From JAJZJT01 sp964610905 (lineage in GTDB: Bacteria; Actinomycetota; Acidimicrobiia; Acidimicrobiales; RAAP-2): 64,000 bases of DNA. The position numbers were made by a program, and so were the translations under genes. Positions within the stretch are counted from its first letter, which is position 1. The number at the start of each line of letters is the position of its first letter. The notes under the pieces are model-generated. The model was not told where the DNA came from, searched no databases, and worked only from the letters and a program-made list of their open reading frames with translations. Location: the NCBI GenBank assembly GCA_964610905.1, contig CAZSYT010000007.1:1-64000 (forward strand). Reading direction: 5' to 3'. Of the stretch, positions 40,431-47,824 are shown in pieces.

Positions 40431-41357
40431 GTGACCACGGTCCCGGTCGACGGAGCTGGCGTGCCCGTCCGCTCCGGCGCGGCGCGGCACGAGGCCCGCC
40501 GCCTGGCCCGCCGTCGGCTCCTCGACCGCCTGTGGTGGTCGCTGTGCGCGCTCGCCCTGGTCGGCATCGTGGCCCCGGTCGTCTGGGTGCTCGCCGGCGT
40601 GGTGGCCAAGGGCGTGAGCGGGTGGCGGTGGAGCGTGCTCACCACCACCACGCAGGGCACGGGCGGTGGACTTGCCAACGCCCTCGTCGGCACGTTGGTG
40701 ATCGTGGCCGGTGTGGTGCTCGTCGCCGGCACCGTCGGGGTGGCGGGCGGCATCTACCTCGCCGAGCTCTGCCGGGAGGGCCGGGGCGGCCTGCTGCGCG
40801 GCGCCTCGGAGGTGCTCGCCGGCGTGCCGTCCATCGTGCTCGGCTACGTCGGCTACGTCGCCCTCGTCGTCCGCTTCCACTGGGGGTTCTCCCTCCTCAG
40901 CGCCCTCCTCGTGCTCTCGGTGATGGTCGTGCCCTACGTGGTCAAGACCACCGAGGTCGCGCTCCGCAGCGTGCCCACCGCCTACCGAGAGGGTTCCGAG
41001 GCCCTGGGGATGGCCCGGACCTACGCGTTGCGCCGCGTCGTGCTCCGCCCGGCCGTGCCCGGCATCGTGACCGGGCTGATCCTCGCCATGGCCATCGCCA
41101 TCGGCGAGACGGCGCCGCTCCTCTACACGGCGGGATGGTCGAACGGGTACCCGAGCGCGCACCTCGTGCACGCCCCCGTCCCCTACCTGACCTACGCGGT
41201 GTGGACCTTCTACGACCAGCCCCAGGCGTCGGCGCACCGCCTCTCCGCCGAGGCCGCGCTCCTGCTCATCGTCGTGGTGGTCGTCCTGATCGGGCTGAGC
41301 CGCCTGGTCGTCGCCCGCACCCAGCGCCACACCGAGGGACGCCCGGGCGCACGCTGA
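40431..41357 (+). CDS. pstA: Phosphate ABC transporter permease PstA
   Basis: This is the second membrane subunit, 308 residues. The first helix is LWWSLCALALVGIVAPVVWVLAGVV. The permease domain has GLANALVGTLVIVAGVVLVAGTVGVAGGIYLAEL, SEVLAGVPSIVLGYVGYVALVV, the coupling loop LRSVPTAYREGSEALGMARTYALRRVVLRPAVPGIVTG, and AIAIGETAPLLYTAG. All are PstA hallmarks. It begins one base after the pstC stop. It converges on the response-regulator gene with a 45-bp gap showing only GAACGG-type short repeats. Confidence 0.95.
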   Translation: MTTVPVDGAGVPVRSGAARHEARRLARRRLLDRLWWSLCALALVGIVAPVVWVLAGVVAKGVSGWRWSVLTTTTQGTGGGLANALVGTLVIVAGVVLVAGTVGVAGGIYLAELCREGRGGLLRGASEVLAGVPSIVLGYVGYVALVVRFHWGFSLLSALLVLSVMVVPYVVKTTEVALRSVPTAYREGSEALGMARTYALRRVVLRPAVPGIVTGLILAMAIAIGETAPLLYTAGWSNGYPSAHLVHAPVPYLTYAVWTFYDQPQASAHRLSAEAALLLIVVVVVLIGLSRLVVARTQRHTEGRPGAR

Positions 41358-41402
41358 CGAACGGGGAACGGAGAACGGGGACGGAGCTCGGGCCGGGAGG
41401 CC

Positions 41403-42323
41403 TCACGACCCCGGACCGGCGTCCGCCCCGTCGGCCGTCGGGCCGCCGGCTCGGCGTGCGGGAGCCCGGGGCGGCTCGGTGTCGAGGCGGAAGCCGACGC
41501 CGCGGACGGTGACGATGAGGCCGGGGCGGGCCGGGTCGACCTCGAGCTTGCTCCGCAGTCGGTGGACGTGCGTGTCGAGCGTGCGGCTGTCCGCCAGGTC
41601 GCGGTCGGGCCAGAGGAGGTCGATGAGCTCGTCACGGGTGCGCACCTGGGAGGGCGGCGACAGGAGGAGGGCGAGCAGGTCGAACTCGCGGCGCGAGAGG
41701 TGCACCGGCTCCCCGTCGACGGTCACCTCGCGCCGGACGAAGTCGACGTGCACCCGCCCGACGGTGACGGCGCTGCGCTCGGCGGCGAGCGCGCGCCGCG
41801 CTTCCTCGGCCGCCCCGGACGGCGTGCGGGCCGCCTCCGATCCCGTCTCCGCGGCCCGCCGGGCGACGGAGGCGGGATGGTTGGCCACGGCGAGGCGGCG
41901 CAGGATGGCGTTGATGCGGGCCACCAGCTCGCGCAGGTGGAACGGCTTGGTCACGTAGTCGGCCGCACCGAGCTCCAGGCCGAGGACCACGTCGAGCTCG
42001 GCGTCGATGGCGCTCACCATCACGATGGGCACCGGGGCGAGCTCGCGCATCCGTCGGCACACCTCGGTCCCTCGCATGTCCGGCAGGAGCACGTCGAGCA
42101 GCACCACGTCGGGCAGCTCGTCGGCGAAGCTGCGGAGCGCCTCGCCGCCGTCGACGGCGGTCCGGACGGCGAACCCCTCGTGACGCAGACCGACGGTCAT
42201 CGCCTCGCGGTAGGACTCCTCGTCCTCGACCACCAGGACGGTCGGTCGCGTCGGGTCGTGGTCGGCCGAGGCCGGCGGGCATCGCTCGAGAGGTGCGGTG
42301 GCGAGGTCGGGTGTCGGGTCCAT
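41403..42323 (-). CDS. OmpR/PhoB-family response regulator, intact receiver
   Basis: This is a DNA-binding response regulator of 306 residues. The receiver has the acidic pair E33-D34 (VVEDEE), phosphoacceptor D77 (VVLLDVLLPD), S104 and K126 (YVTKPF). A ~45-residue Ala/Arg-rich linker leads to the OmpR winged helix (REVTVDGEPVHLSRREFDLLALLLSPPSQVRTRDELIDLLWPDRDLADSRTLDTHVHRLRSKLE ... GVGFRLD). Its position beside pstBSCA and the Pho array in its own promoter suggest it is the PhoP/RegX3-like phosphate regulator. No histidine kinase or phoU is present in the window. The start is the ATG at 42323. Confidence 0.9.
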   Translation of the reverse strand: MDPTPDLATAPLERCPPASADHDPTRPTVLVVEDEESYREAMTVGLRHEGFAVRTAVDGGEALRSFADELPDVVLLDVLLPDMRGTEVCRRMRELAPVPIVMVSAIDAELDVVLGLELGAADYVTKPFHLRELVARINAILRRLAVANHPASVARRAAETGSEAARTPSGAAEEARRALAAERSAVTVGRVHVDFVRREVTVDGEPVHLSRREFDLLALLLSPPSQVRTRDELIDLLWPDRDLADSRTLDTHVHRLRSKLEVDPARPGLIVTVRGVGFRLDTEPPRAPARRAGGPTADGADAGPGS

Positions 42324-42373
42324 GACGCCAGGCGAGCCGCCCCGTGCGGCGCCCGGGCCCGGCCCACCGCGGG

Positions 42374-42428
42374 ATGGTAGGGAGCGGTCGTGAACGGCAG
42401 GCCAACGTCAGGCGTCCGGCAGGTGATC
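42374..42428 (-). promoter_or_regulatory. Pho-box array and -10 of the response-regulator gene
   Basis: On the minus strand four 11-mers run in register: GATCACCTGCC, GGACGCCTGAC, GTTGGCCTGCC and GTTCACGACCG (42428-42385). CTCCC and TACCAT (42379-42374) follow. The junction 'last repeat, CTCCN, TACCNT' is the same as at pstB. The remaining 75 bases to the fluC side and the 50 bases to the ATG show nothing else. Confidence 0.75.
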
Positions 42429-42503
42429 CTTTCGCGAACGGTGCGCGACCGGCGCCCGGGTCGGCCTCCGACCGGCCGTGGACGGCCCCCGGTGCCGCGT
42501 CGG

Positions 42504-42872
42504 TCAGACGACGGTGCCGAGCGCCAGCCCGGCGGCGGCGGCGGCGAGGCCGAGGACCACGCTCGCTCCCACGTCGACGAGGGCGCTCGCGGGGGCGTCC
42601 TCGGTGAGGAGCCGGCGGACGTCGTAGGCGAAGGTCGAGAAGGTCGTGTAGGCGCCGATCAGGCCGGTGCCGAGCACGGTCACCCACCCGCCGGCCAGGT
42701 GGTGGTGGATGCCGGCACCCGTCAGGAAGCCGAGCACGGCCGCGCCCGAGGCGTTCACGACCAGGGTGCCCGTCGGGAAGTCGCTCTCGCTGCGGGCCTG
42801 GACGGCGCGGTCGACGAGGTAGCGGAGGACGGCCCCGACGGCCCCGGCGACGGCCACAGCGGCGAGGAGCAC
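42504..42872 (-). CDS. Fluoride channel FluC/CrcB, subunit 1
   Basis: Fluc channels export fluoride as dimers. The 122-residue protein has four hydrophobic segments, GAVGAVLRYLVDRAV near the N-terminus, the pore asparagine in GTLVVNASGAAVLGFL and the phenylalanine-box region LIGAYTTFSTFAYDVRRLL. In many actinobacteria two homologous subunits encoded together form a heterodimer; the second lies upstream here. GTG 42872 is one base after the DUF190 stop, so the three-gene operon is tightly coupled. Confidence 0.93.
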   Translation of the reverse strand: MLLAAVAVAGAVGAVLRYLVDRAVQARSESDFPTGTLVVNASGAAVLGFLTGAGIHHHLAGGWVTVLGTGLIGAYTTFSTFAYDVRRLLTEDAPASALVDVGASVVLGLAAAAAGLALGTVV

Positions 42873-42873
42873 G

Positions 42874-43224
42874 TCAGCTTCCCGCGTCCGGCCCGCCGAG
42901 CCGCACGAGGGTGACCGGCTCGCGTACGACGAGGCCGTTCACCTCGAGGTCGGCCAGCGAGGCCACGAACTCGTCGATCCGCTCGGGCGCGTCGACGATC
43001 TCGATCTTGACGGGCAGGTCCTCGCTCAGGCTGAGGATCCGGGTGGTGTGGATGTGGTTCCGGGCGCCGTAGCCCTCGAAGCCGCGCCACGCCGACGCAC
43101 CGGCCAGGCCGGCGGCGTGGGCCCGGTGCAGGATCTCCGAGTGGAGGGCCTTTTGGTGGTAGCGGTCCGACTCGCCCACGATGACCGTGAGGCGCTCGGC
43201 TGGCTGTCCGACGGGTCCGCTCAC
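42874..43224 (-). CDS. DUF190 family protein (fluoride-operon companion)
   Basis: This 116-residue cytoplasmic protein has RLTVIVGESDRYHQKALHSEILHRAHAAGLAGASAWRGFEGYGARNHIHTTRILSLSEDLPVKIEIVDAPERIDEFV, the full DUF190 pattern. It resembles PII-like ferredoxin-fold proteins. DUF190 genes frequently sit between or next to crcB genes; the molecular role is unclear. GTG 43224 overlaps the upstream fluC stop (GTGA), and its own stop is one base from the next start. Confidence 0.92.
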   Translation of the reverse strand: MSGPVGQPAERLTVIVGESDRYHQKALHSEILHRAHAAGLAGASAWRGFEGYGARNHIHTTRILSLSEDLPVKIEIVDAPERIDEFVASLADLEVNGLVVREPVTLVRLGGPDAGS

Positions 43225-43763
43225 CTGTTCGTCCTCTCCGCGGTGCCCAGCGGCTCCGCTGCTCGATGGACCGGCTGGCCCGCCCCGGGGACGCCGGGGC
43301 CGTCGCCCCGCCCGCGGGCCACTCCGATGCGGCCGAGGGCGACCCCGGCGGCGACGGCGACCAGTCCGGCTGCCAGTGACGCGACCACGTAGCCGGCGGC
43401 GAGCCCGACGTGCCCGGACCACGCCCGGCGGTCGGCCTCGACGACGAACGTGGAGAACGTGGTGAAGCCGCCGCAGAAGCCGACGGCGGCGAAGGGGCGG
43501 ACGTAGCGGGTCGGCGGCCACCGCTCGAGCACCAGGGTGAGCACGGCGCCGAGGACGAGCGCCCCCACCACGTTGGCCGTGAAGGTCCCCCAGGGAAACC
43601 CGTGCGAGGCCGTGGCGAGCACGCGTTCGGTGGCGTACCGGGCGAGCGTCCCGAGGGCTCCGCCGCTGCCGATGGCGACGACACGGCGCGTCCCCTCGCC
43701 CGTTCGTGCGCGGCCTGGACGCCGGTGCCGCCGCTGGTCGGTGGAGCTGTCGCTCGTGGGCAC
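43221..43763 (-). CDS. Fluoride channel FluC/CrcB, subunit 2
   Basis: The second Fluc subunit has 180 residues. RRVVAIGSGGALGTLARYATERVLA begins the channel domain, followed by GTFTANVVGALVLGAVLTLVLERWPPTRYVRPFAAVGFCGGFTTFSTFVVEADR and the last helix GYVVASLAAGLVAVAAGVALG. A hydrophilic N-terminal ~27 residues and a C-terminal tail of ~30 residues are extra compared with subunit 1. It is the first gene of the operon and lies 30 bases after the fluoride riboswitch. GGGGAGGA immediately upstream of GTG 43763 is the ribosome-binding site. Confidence 0.93.
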   Translation of the reverse strand: MPTSDSSTDQRRHRRPGRARTGEGTRRVVAIGSGGALGTLARYATERVLATASHGFPWGTFTANVVGALVLGAVLTLVLERWPPTRYVRPFAAVGFCGGFTTFSTFVVEADRRAWSGHVGLAAGYVVASLAAGLVAVAAGVALGRIGVARGRGDGPGVPGAGQPVHRAAEPLGTAERTNR

Positions 43764-43792
43764 GGTCCTCCCCGGGGCCGATCGTGTCGTCC

Positions 43793-43846
43793 GGTAGGAG
43801 CCATCAGCCGCGCCGACGCGGCGGTTCAGGCGAGCCCCATCGCCCC
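43793..43846 (-). ncRNA. Fluoride riboswitch (crcB motif)
   Basis: The minus strand reads GGGGCGATGGGGCTCGCC, a short linker, the stem GCCGCG-TCGG-CGCGGC, then TGATGGCTCCTACC. This is the crcB aptamer: P1 GGCG/CGCC, a perfect 6-bp hairpin with UCGG loop, and the hallmark CTGATGGC...CTAC. Loop GGGGC can pair with GCTCC to form the pseudoknot. It lies directly before the fluC-DUF190-fluC operon. No U-tract terminator follows. The CGGCCCCGGGGAGG downstream could hide the ribosome-binding site, so translational control is inferred. Confidence 0.93.
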
Positions 43847-43850
43847 GGCC

Positions 43851-43856
43851 AGCTTA
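43851..43856 (-). promoter_or_regulatory. -10 hexamer of the fluoride operon
   Basis: TAAGCT on the minus strand ends five bases before the aptamer, placing the transcription start at the 5' edge of the riboswitch. Confidence 0.65.
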
Positions 43857-43968
43857 GGCGACGGGCGCCGTCCCGAGGCGCCGTCGCGCGGGCCCGGCAC
43901 CCCGCGCCCGCCCGCCGCGCCGGGCCCGAAGGGGGGGACGGGAGGCAGCAGGGGGCAGGGGCGGGGCG

Positions 43969-44730
43969 TCAGGGGCGGAACCGGTAGCCGACGCCCCGGA
44001 CCGTGAGGAGGTGACGGGGATGGGCGGGCTCCGGTTCGAGCTTCTTGCGCAGGCGCTTGACGTGGGTGTCGAGCGTGCGGCTGTCCGAGTGCCTGCGGGA
44101 CGGCCACAGCCGCTCCATGCAGGTCGCCCGCGCAACGACGTGGCCCGGGCGTTCCATCAACAGCGCGAGCAGGTCGAACTCCTTCCGGGAGAGGTCGACC
44201 AGCTGCCCGTGGACGGTCACCTCGCGCAGCGCCGGGTCGATGCGGACGGCGCCGGTCGGCACGGCTCCCGCCGGCGGGGGCAGCGCGGTCGCGGCCTGTC
44301 GGCGCAGCGCGGCGCGCACCCGCGCCGTCAGCTCGCGCTGGCGCAGCGGCACCGTCACGAGGTCGGCCGCACCTGCCTCGAGGGCCAGCACGGCGTCGAG
44401 CTCGTCGTCGGCCGGCGCCATGACGATCACCGGCACGCCCGAGCTGGCGGCGAGAGCCCGGAAGACGGCCATACCGGACTGGTCGGGCAGCGACGTCGAC
44501 AGCAGGACGAGCGCCGGAGGGCGCTCGGCCACGACGGCGAGGGCCCGCCCGCCCTCGCCGACCACGTCGGCGACGAAGCCCTCGAGCTCGAGGGCGCGAG
44601 CGGCGGCCGTGGCCGTCGCCGGGTCGCCGTCGACGACGAGCACGGTCGGCGACCCGCCACCGACCGCGACGACCGGGTCGGCCGGCGGCCGGGCCTCGGT
44701 CGGGGCGACTTCGCGGAGGGCCAGGCTCAT
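43969..44730 (-). CDS. Atypical OmpR-family regulator with degenerate receiver
   Basis: The 253-residue protein aligns end to end with the intact regulator encoded at 41403-42323. The C-terminal winged helix is well preserved (LVDLSRKEFDLLALLMERPGHVVARATCMERLWPSRRHSDSRTLDTHVKRLRKKLE ... GVGYRF). In the receiver the phosphoacceptor Asp is Ser78 (ALVLLSTSLPD), the conserved Lys is Val127 (DLVTVPL), and the switch Ser/Thr region reads MAPADD. It therefore cannot be phosphorylated in the normal way and probably acts as a constitutive or ligand-regulated DNA-binding protein. The Pho array 170 bp upstream suggests phosphate-starvation control. ATG 44730 is the start; no good ribosome-binding site was seen. 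The 105-bp gap to the fluoride promoter is G+C-rich with no gene. Confidence 0.88.
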   Translation of the reverse strand: MSLALREVAPTEARPPADPVVAVGGGSPTVLVVDGDPATATAAARALELEGFVADVVGEGGRALAVVAERPPALVLLSTSLPDQSGMAVFRALAASSGVPVIVMAPADDELDAVLALEAGAADLVTVPLRQRELTARVRAALRRQAATALPPPAGAVPTGAVRIDPALREVTVHGQLVDLSRKEFDLLALLMERPGHVVARATCMERLWPSRRHSDSRTLDTHVKRLRKKLEPEPAHPRHLLTVRGVGYRFRP

Positions 44731-44901
44731 GGTCGACGCCTGGCGCTCCGCGTGGGTGCTGCGTGCCGTGAGAGGCTGGAGAGGCCATCCTCCGTGACGG
44801 GAGCCGTCGGCGCGGGCCGACGTGCCCGCGGAGCAGGTCGCTCGGCGGACGTTCCCGTGGTGACGGCCCCGGTGTCGGCTCGGTCGGCTCCCATCGGGTT
44901 C

Positions 44902-44956
44902 ACCGTACGGAGCGGAGGTGAACGAGCCGAAAGGGCTCCGTGACGCACCGGTGAAC
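44902..44956 (-). promoter_or_regulatory. Pho-box array and -10 of the atypical regulator gene
   Basis: On the minus strand: GTTCACCGGTG, CGTCACGGAGC, CCTTTCGGCTC and GTTCACCTCCG (44956-44913), then CTCCG and TACGGT (44907-44902). The two outer repeats are perfect GTTCACC. The junction 'repeat-CTCCG-TAC..T' equals that of pstB. A transcript from here would have a ~165-base leader. The 200 bp rightward to pgi contain no other recognised signal apart from its ribosome-binding site. Confidence 0.8.
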
Positions 44957-45157
44957 CGTCGGGAATTTCTCCCCACCGGTGCCGGGCATCCGGGCGGGTC
45001 ACCGACCCCGGGGAGCACGACGTCCGACGCGGCGCCGCGGCCCAGGCGTCCAGGCGGCCCGTCGCGACGCCCGACCGGCGCTACGGTGCGGAGGCCGGTG
45101 GTGGGCAGTGGACACCAGCCCACCGGGCCCGCCCACCGGGCCAGAAGGAGGTCACCC

Positions 45158-46819
45158 GTGCCCGCACCCGAGGTCCCCTCGCCGACCGACGTGACCGCCA
45201 CCGAGGAGTGGGCGCGTCTCGCGGTCCACGCGGAGGCCATGCGCCCGCGCCACCTCCGCGAGCTCTTCGCCGACGAGCCCGGACGCGCCGAGGCCATGAC
45301 GCTCGAGGCCGGCGACCTCGTCCTCGACTACTCGAAGCACCGGGTGACCGCCGAGACGCTCGGTCTGCTCGCCGCCGTGGCGCGCCGTGCCGGGCTGGAG
45401 GCGCTGCGCGACGCCATGTTCGCCGGGTCGCACGTCAACACGACCGAGGACCGCGCCGTCCTGCATGTCGCCCTCCGCCTGCCCCGCGGTGCGACCCTCG
45501 AGGTCGACGGGCAGGACGTGCCCGCCGACGTGCACGCGGTGCTGGACCGCATGGGCGAGGCAGCGCGCCGGATCCGCTCGGGCGAGTGGACCGGCTGCAC
45601 CGGCCGGCGCATCGCCGCCGTCGTCAACATCGGCATCGGAGGCTCGGACCTGGGCCCGGCCATGGCCGCCGAGGCGCTGGCCGACTACGCCCAGCCCGGC
45701 ATGACGACCCGTTTCGTCTCCAACGTCGACCCGGTCGACCTGGTGGCCAAGACGGCCGACCTCGACCCGGCGACGACGCTCTTCGTCGTGAGCTCCAAGA
45801 CGTTCACCACCCTCGAGACCCTCACGAACGCCCGGGCTGCGCGCCAGTGGGTCCTCGACGGCCTGGGCGTGGGCGACGAGGCGGTGGCGAGCCACTTCGT
45901 CGCCGTGTCGACGAACGCCGAGGCGGTCGCCGCCTTCGGCATCGACACGGCGAACATGTTCGGGTTCTGGGACTGGGTCGGCGGCCGCTACTCGTACGAC
46001 TCGGCCATCGGCTTCTCGCTGATGGTTGTGATCGGCCCCGAGGCGTTCGCCGACATGCTCGCCGGCTTCCGCGCCCTCGACGAGCACTTCAGGACCGCCC
46101 CGCTCGAGCGCAACCTCCCGGTCGTCCAGGGGCTGCTCAACGTCTGGTACCGCAGCTTCTTCGGCGTCGACACGCACGCCGTCCTCCCCTACAGCCAGCG
46201 GCTCGCCCGGTTCCCCGCCTACCTGCAGCAGCTGACCATGGAGTCGAACGGCAAGTCCGTCCGGCGCGACGGCACGCCGGTGTCGCTGCCGACGGGCGAG
46301 GTCTTCTGGGGCGAGCCCGGCACCAACGGCCAACACGCGTTCTACCAGCTGCTCCACCAGGGGACGAGCCTCGTCCCGGCGGACTTCATCGCCTTCGTCC
46401 ACTCGACCCACGAGCTCGGCGACCAGCACGACCTCCTCGTCGCCAACTGTCTCGCCCAGACCAAGGCCCTGGCCTTCGGGCGGACGGCCGAGGAGGTGCG
46501 GGCCGAGGGTACCCCCGAAGCGCTGGTCCCCCACAAGGTCATGCCGGGCAACCGCCCGTCGACGACGGTGCTCGCTCCCCGGCTCACCCCCTCGGTGCTC
46601 GGGCAGCTCGTCGCCCTCTACGAGCACACGGTGTTCACGGAGGGCGCGCTATGGGGCGTCGACTCGTTCGACCAGTGGGGCGTGGAGCTCGGCAAGGCCC
46701 TGGCCCGCGACCTCGCACCGGTGCTCGCCGCCGACGCCCCGCCCGCCCTGTCGGGCGAGGACTCGTCGACGGCCGGGCTGGTCCGCCGCTACCGGGCCGG
46801 GCGTGGCCGGGCGGTCTGA
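45158..46819 (+). CDS. pgi: Glucose-6-phosphate isomerase
   Basis: Pgi interconverts glucose 6-phosphate and fructose 6-phosphate in glycolysis/gluconeogenesis. The 553-residue protein is of the long bacterial/eukaryotic type: VVNIGIGGSDLGPAMAAEAL, FVSNVDPVDLVAKT, LFVVSSKTFTTLETLTNA, FWDWVGGRYSYDSAIGFSL, LTMESNGKSVRRDG, GTNGQHAFYQLLHQGTSLVPADFI and FDQWGVELGKALA. GTG 45158 follows a perfect AAGGAGGT. Its last codons overlap the 3' end of the convergent desaturase gene by about 30 bases. Confidence 0.97.
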   Translation: MPAPEVPSPTDVTATEEWARLAVHAEAMRPRHLRELFADEPGRAEAMTLEAGDLVLDYSKHRVTAETLGLLAAVARRAGLEALRDAMFAGSHVNTTEDRAVLHVALRLPRGATLEVDGQDVPADVHAVLDRMGEAARRIRSGEWTGCTGRRIAAVVNIGIGGSDLGPAMAAEALADYAQPGMTTRFVSNVDPVDLVAKTADLDPATTLFVVSSKTFTTLETLTNARAARQWVLDGLGVGDEAVASHFVAVSTNAEAVAAFGIDTANMFGFWDWVGGRYSYDSAIGFSLMVVIGPEAFADMLAGFRALDEHFRTAPLERNLPVVQGLLNVWYRSFFGVDTHAVLPYSQRLARFPAYLQQLTMESNGKSVRRDGTPVSLPTGEVFWGEPGTNGQHAFYQLLHQGTSLVPADFIAFVHSTHELGDQHDLLVANCLAQTKALAFGRTAEEVRAEGTPEALVPHKVMPGNRPSTTVLAPRLTPSVLGQLVALYEHTVFTEGALWGVDSFDQWGVELGKALARDLAPVLAADAPPALSGEDSSTAGLVRRYRAGRGRAV

Positions 46820-47766
46820 GCCGGGGACGTCCCTGCCGACGACAGGGCCCGCCACAGGCTCGAGTAGCTCGGCCAGGTGATGGCGTCGGTGACGTAGCCG
46901 GCCCGGACCAGCTCGGCGTGGAAGGCCGGCAGGTTCCGCCACGGGATGCCCATGTCGACGTGGTGGGCCAGGTGCCACCCCGTGTGGTACGGGACCAGCC
47001 ACACCCGGGCGAGCAGCGACTGGCGGACGTCGTGGGTCGTCGCCCGCCGGTCGTCGTTGGCCTCGAGGCCGCCGTGCTCGGCGATCGAGCGCAAGCGGTT
47101 GAGGACCCGCCACTGGGTCATCCACGGCAGCCACCACAGGGCCGGGTAGACCCACCACCGTCCCGTGGCGGCCCACGACCCGCCCCACAGCACGGCCTGG
47201 ACGCCGAGGATGGACAGGGAGAGGCGCCGGTAGGTGGGCGAGCGGACCCCTCGAAGGAGCAGCCGGAAGTTCTTCCACCCCGAGATGCCCACGGCGTCGC
47301 GGACCAGCCGGCGCAGGAGGGCGCGGCGGTCGGACGGGTAGCCGCTGTAGTAGGCGAGGTCGGGCTCGTCGGGGCCGAACTCCTCGCGGTGGTGGGCGAA
47401 GTGGCCCCGGCGGTAGAGCGAGATCGGGACGAAGGCCGGGTAGGCGACGAGCCACGTGCCCACCCAGTCGTTGACCGACTTCTTGGTGAAGAGGAGCTTG
47501 TGGGCCGCCTCGTGCATCAGGATGGCGAACCGGGCGTGGACGGGTCCCATGGCGACGAACACGGCCGCGTAGAGCCAGGGGTTCCCCACCCAGACGGCGA
47601 GGCCGACCATGCCCACGACGCCCAGCCACAGTCCGGCGACGCTCAGGGCGTTGCGGGCGTCGTCGATGCGCCGGAGCTCGGCCCGCAGCTCGGGGCGGCA
47701 CTTCCCGTCGGGGAGCAGCCGCTCGGTCGGCAGCACCTGCGGTCGCGCCGTGACGTCGGGCACCAT
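46789..47766 (-). CDS. Membrane fatty-acid desaturase-type protein
   Basis: This is a 325-residue integral protein with the three histidine boxes of acyl/carotenoid desaturases and hydroxylases: HEAAH (ILMHEAAHKLLF), HFAHHREE and WHLAHHVD. Hydrophobic stretches lie between them (ALSVAGLWLGVVGMVGLAVWVG, WLYAAVFVAMGPV, VYPALWWLPWM). It should use a diiron centre to desaturate or hydroxylate a lipid acyl chain; the position and substrate are unknown. ATG 47766 is preferred; an in-frame GTG three codons upstream is possible. It is divergent from a PaaX-type regulator, which is a likely controller. Confidence 0.9.
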   Translation of the reverse strand: MVPDVTARPQVLPTERLLPDGKCRPELRAELRRIDDARNALSVAGLWLGVVGMVGLAVWVGNPWLYAAVFVAMGPVHARFAILMHEAAHKLLFTKKSVNDWVGTWLVAYPAFVPISLYRRGHFAHHREEFGPDEPDLAYYSGYPSDRRALLRRLVRDAVGISGWKNFRLLLRGVRSPTYRRLSLSILGVQAVLWGGSWAATGRWWVYPALWWLPWMTQWRVLNRLRSIAEHGGLEANDDRRATTHDVRQSLLARVWLVPYHTGWHLAHHVDMGIPWRNLPAFHAELVRAGYVTDAITWPSYSSLWRALSSAGTSPAQTARPRPAR

Positions 47767-47785
47767 GGTGTCCACCACCGGACGA

Positions 47786-47814
47786 GCATTACATTGTGGA
47801 GACAGGTGAGTCAA
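47786..47814 (-). promoter_or_regulatory. Promoter of the desaturase gene
   Basis: On the minus strand TTGACT (47814-47809) and TAATGC (47791-47786) are 17 bases apart, 20 bases before the ATG. On the plus strand TACATT (47790-47795) could be the -10 of the divergent paaX-type gene, so the two promoters overlap face to face. Confidence 0.55.
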
Positions 47815-47824
47815 GGGCGTAAGG

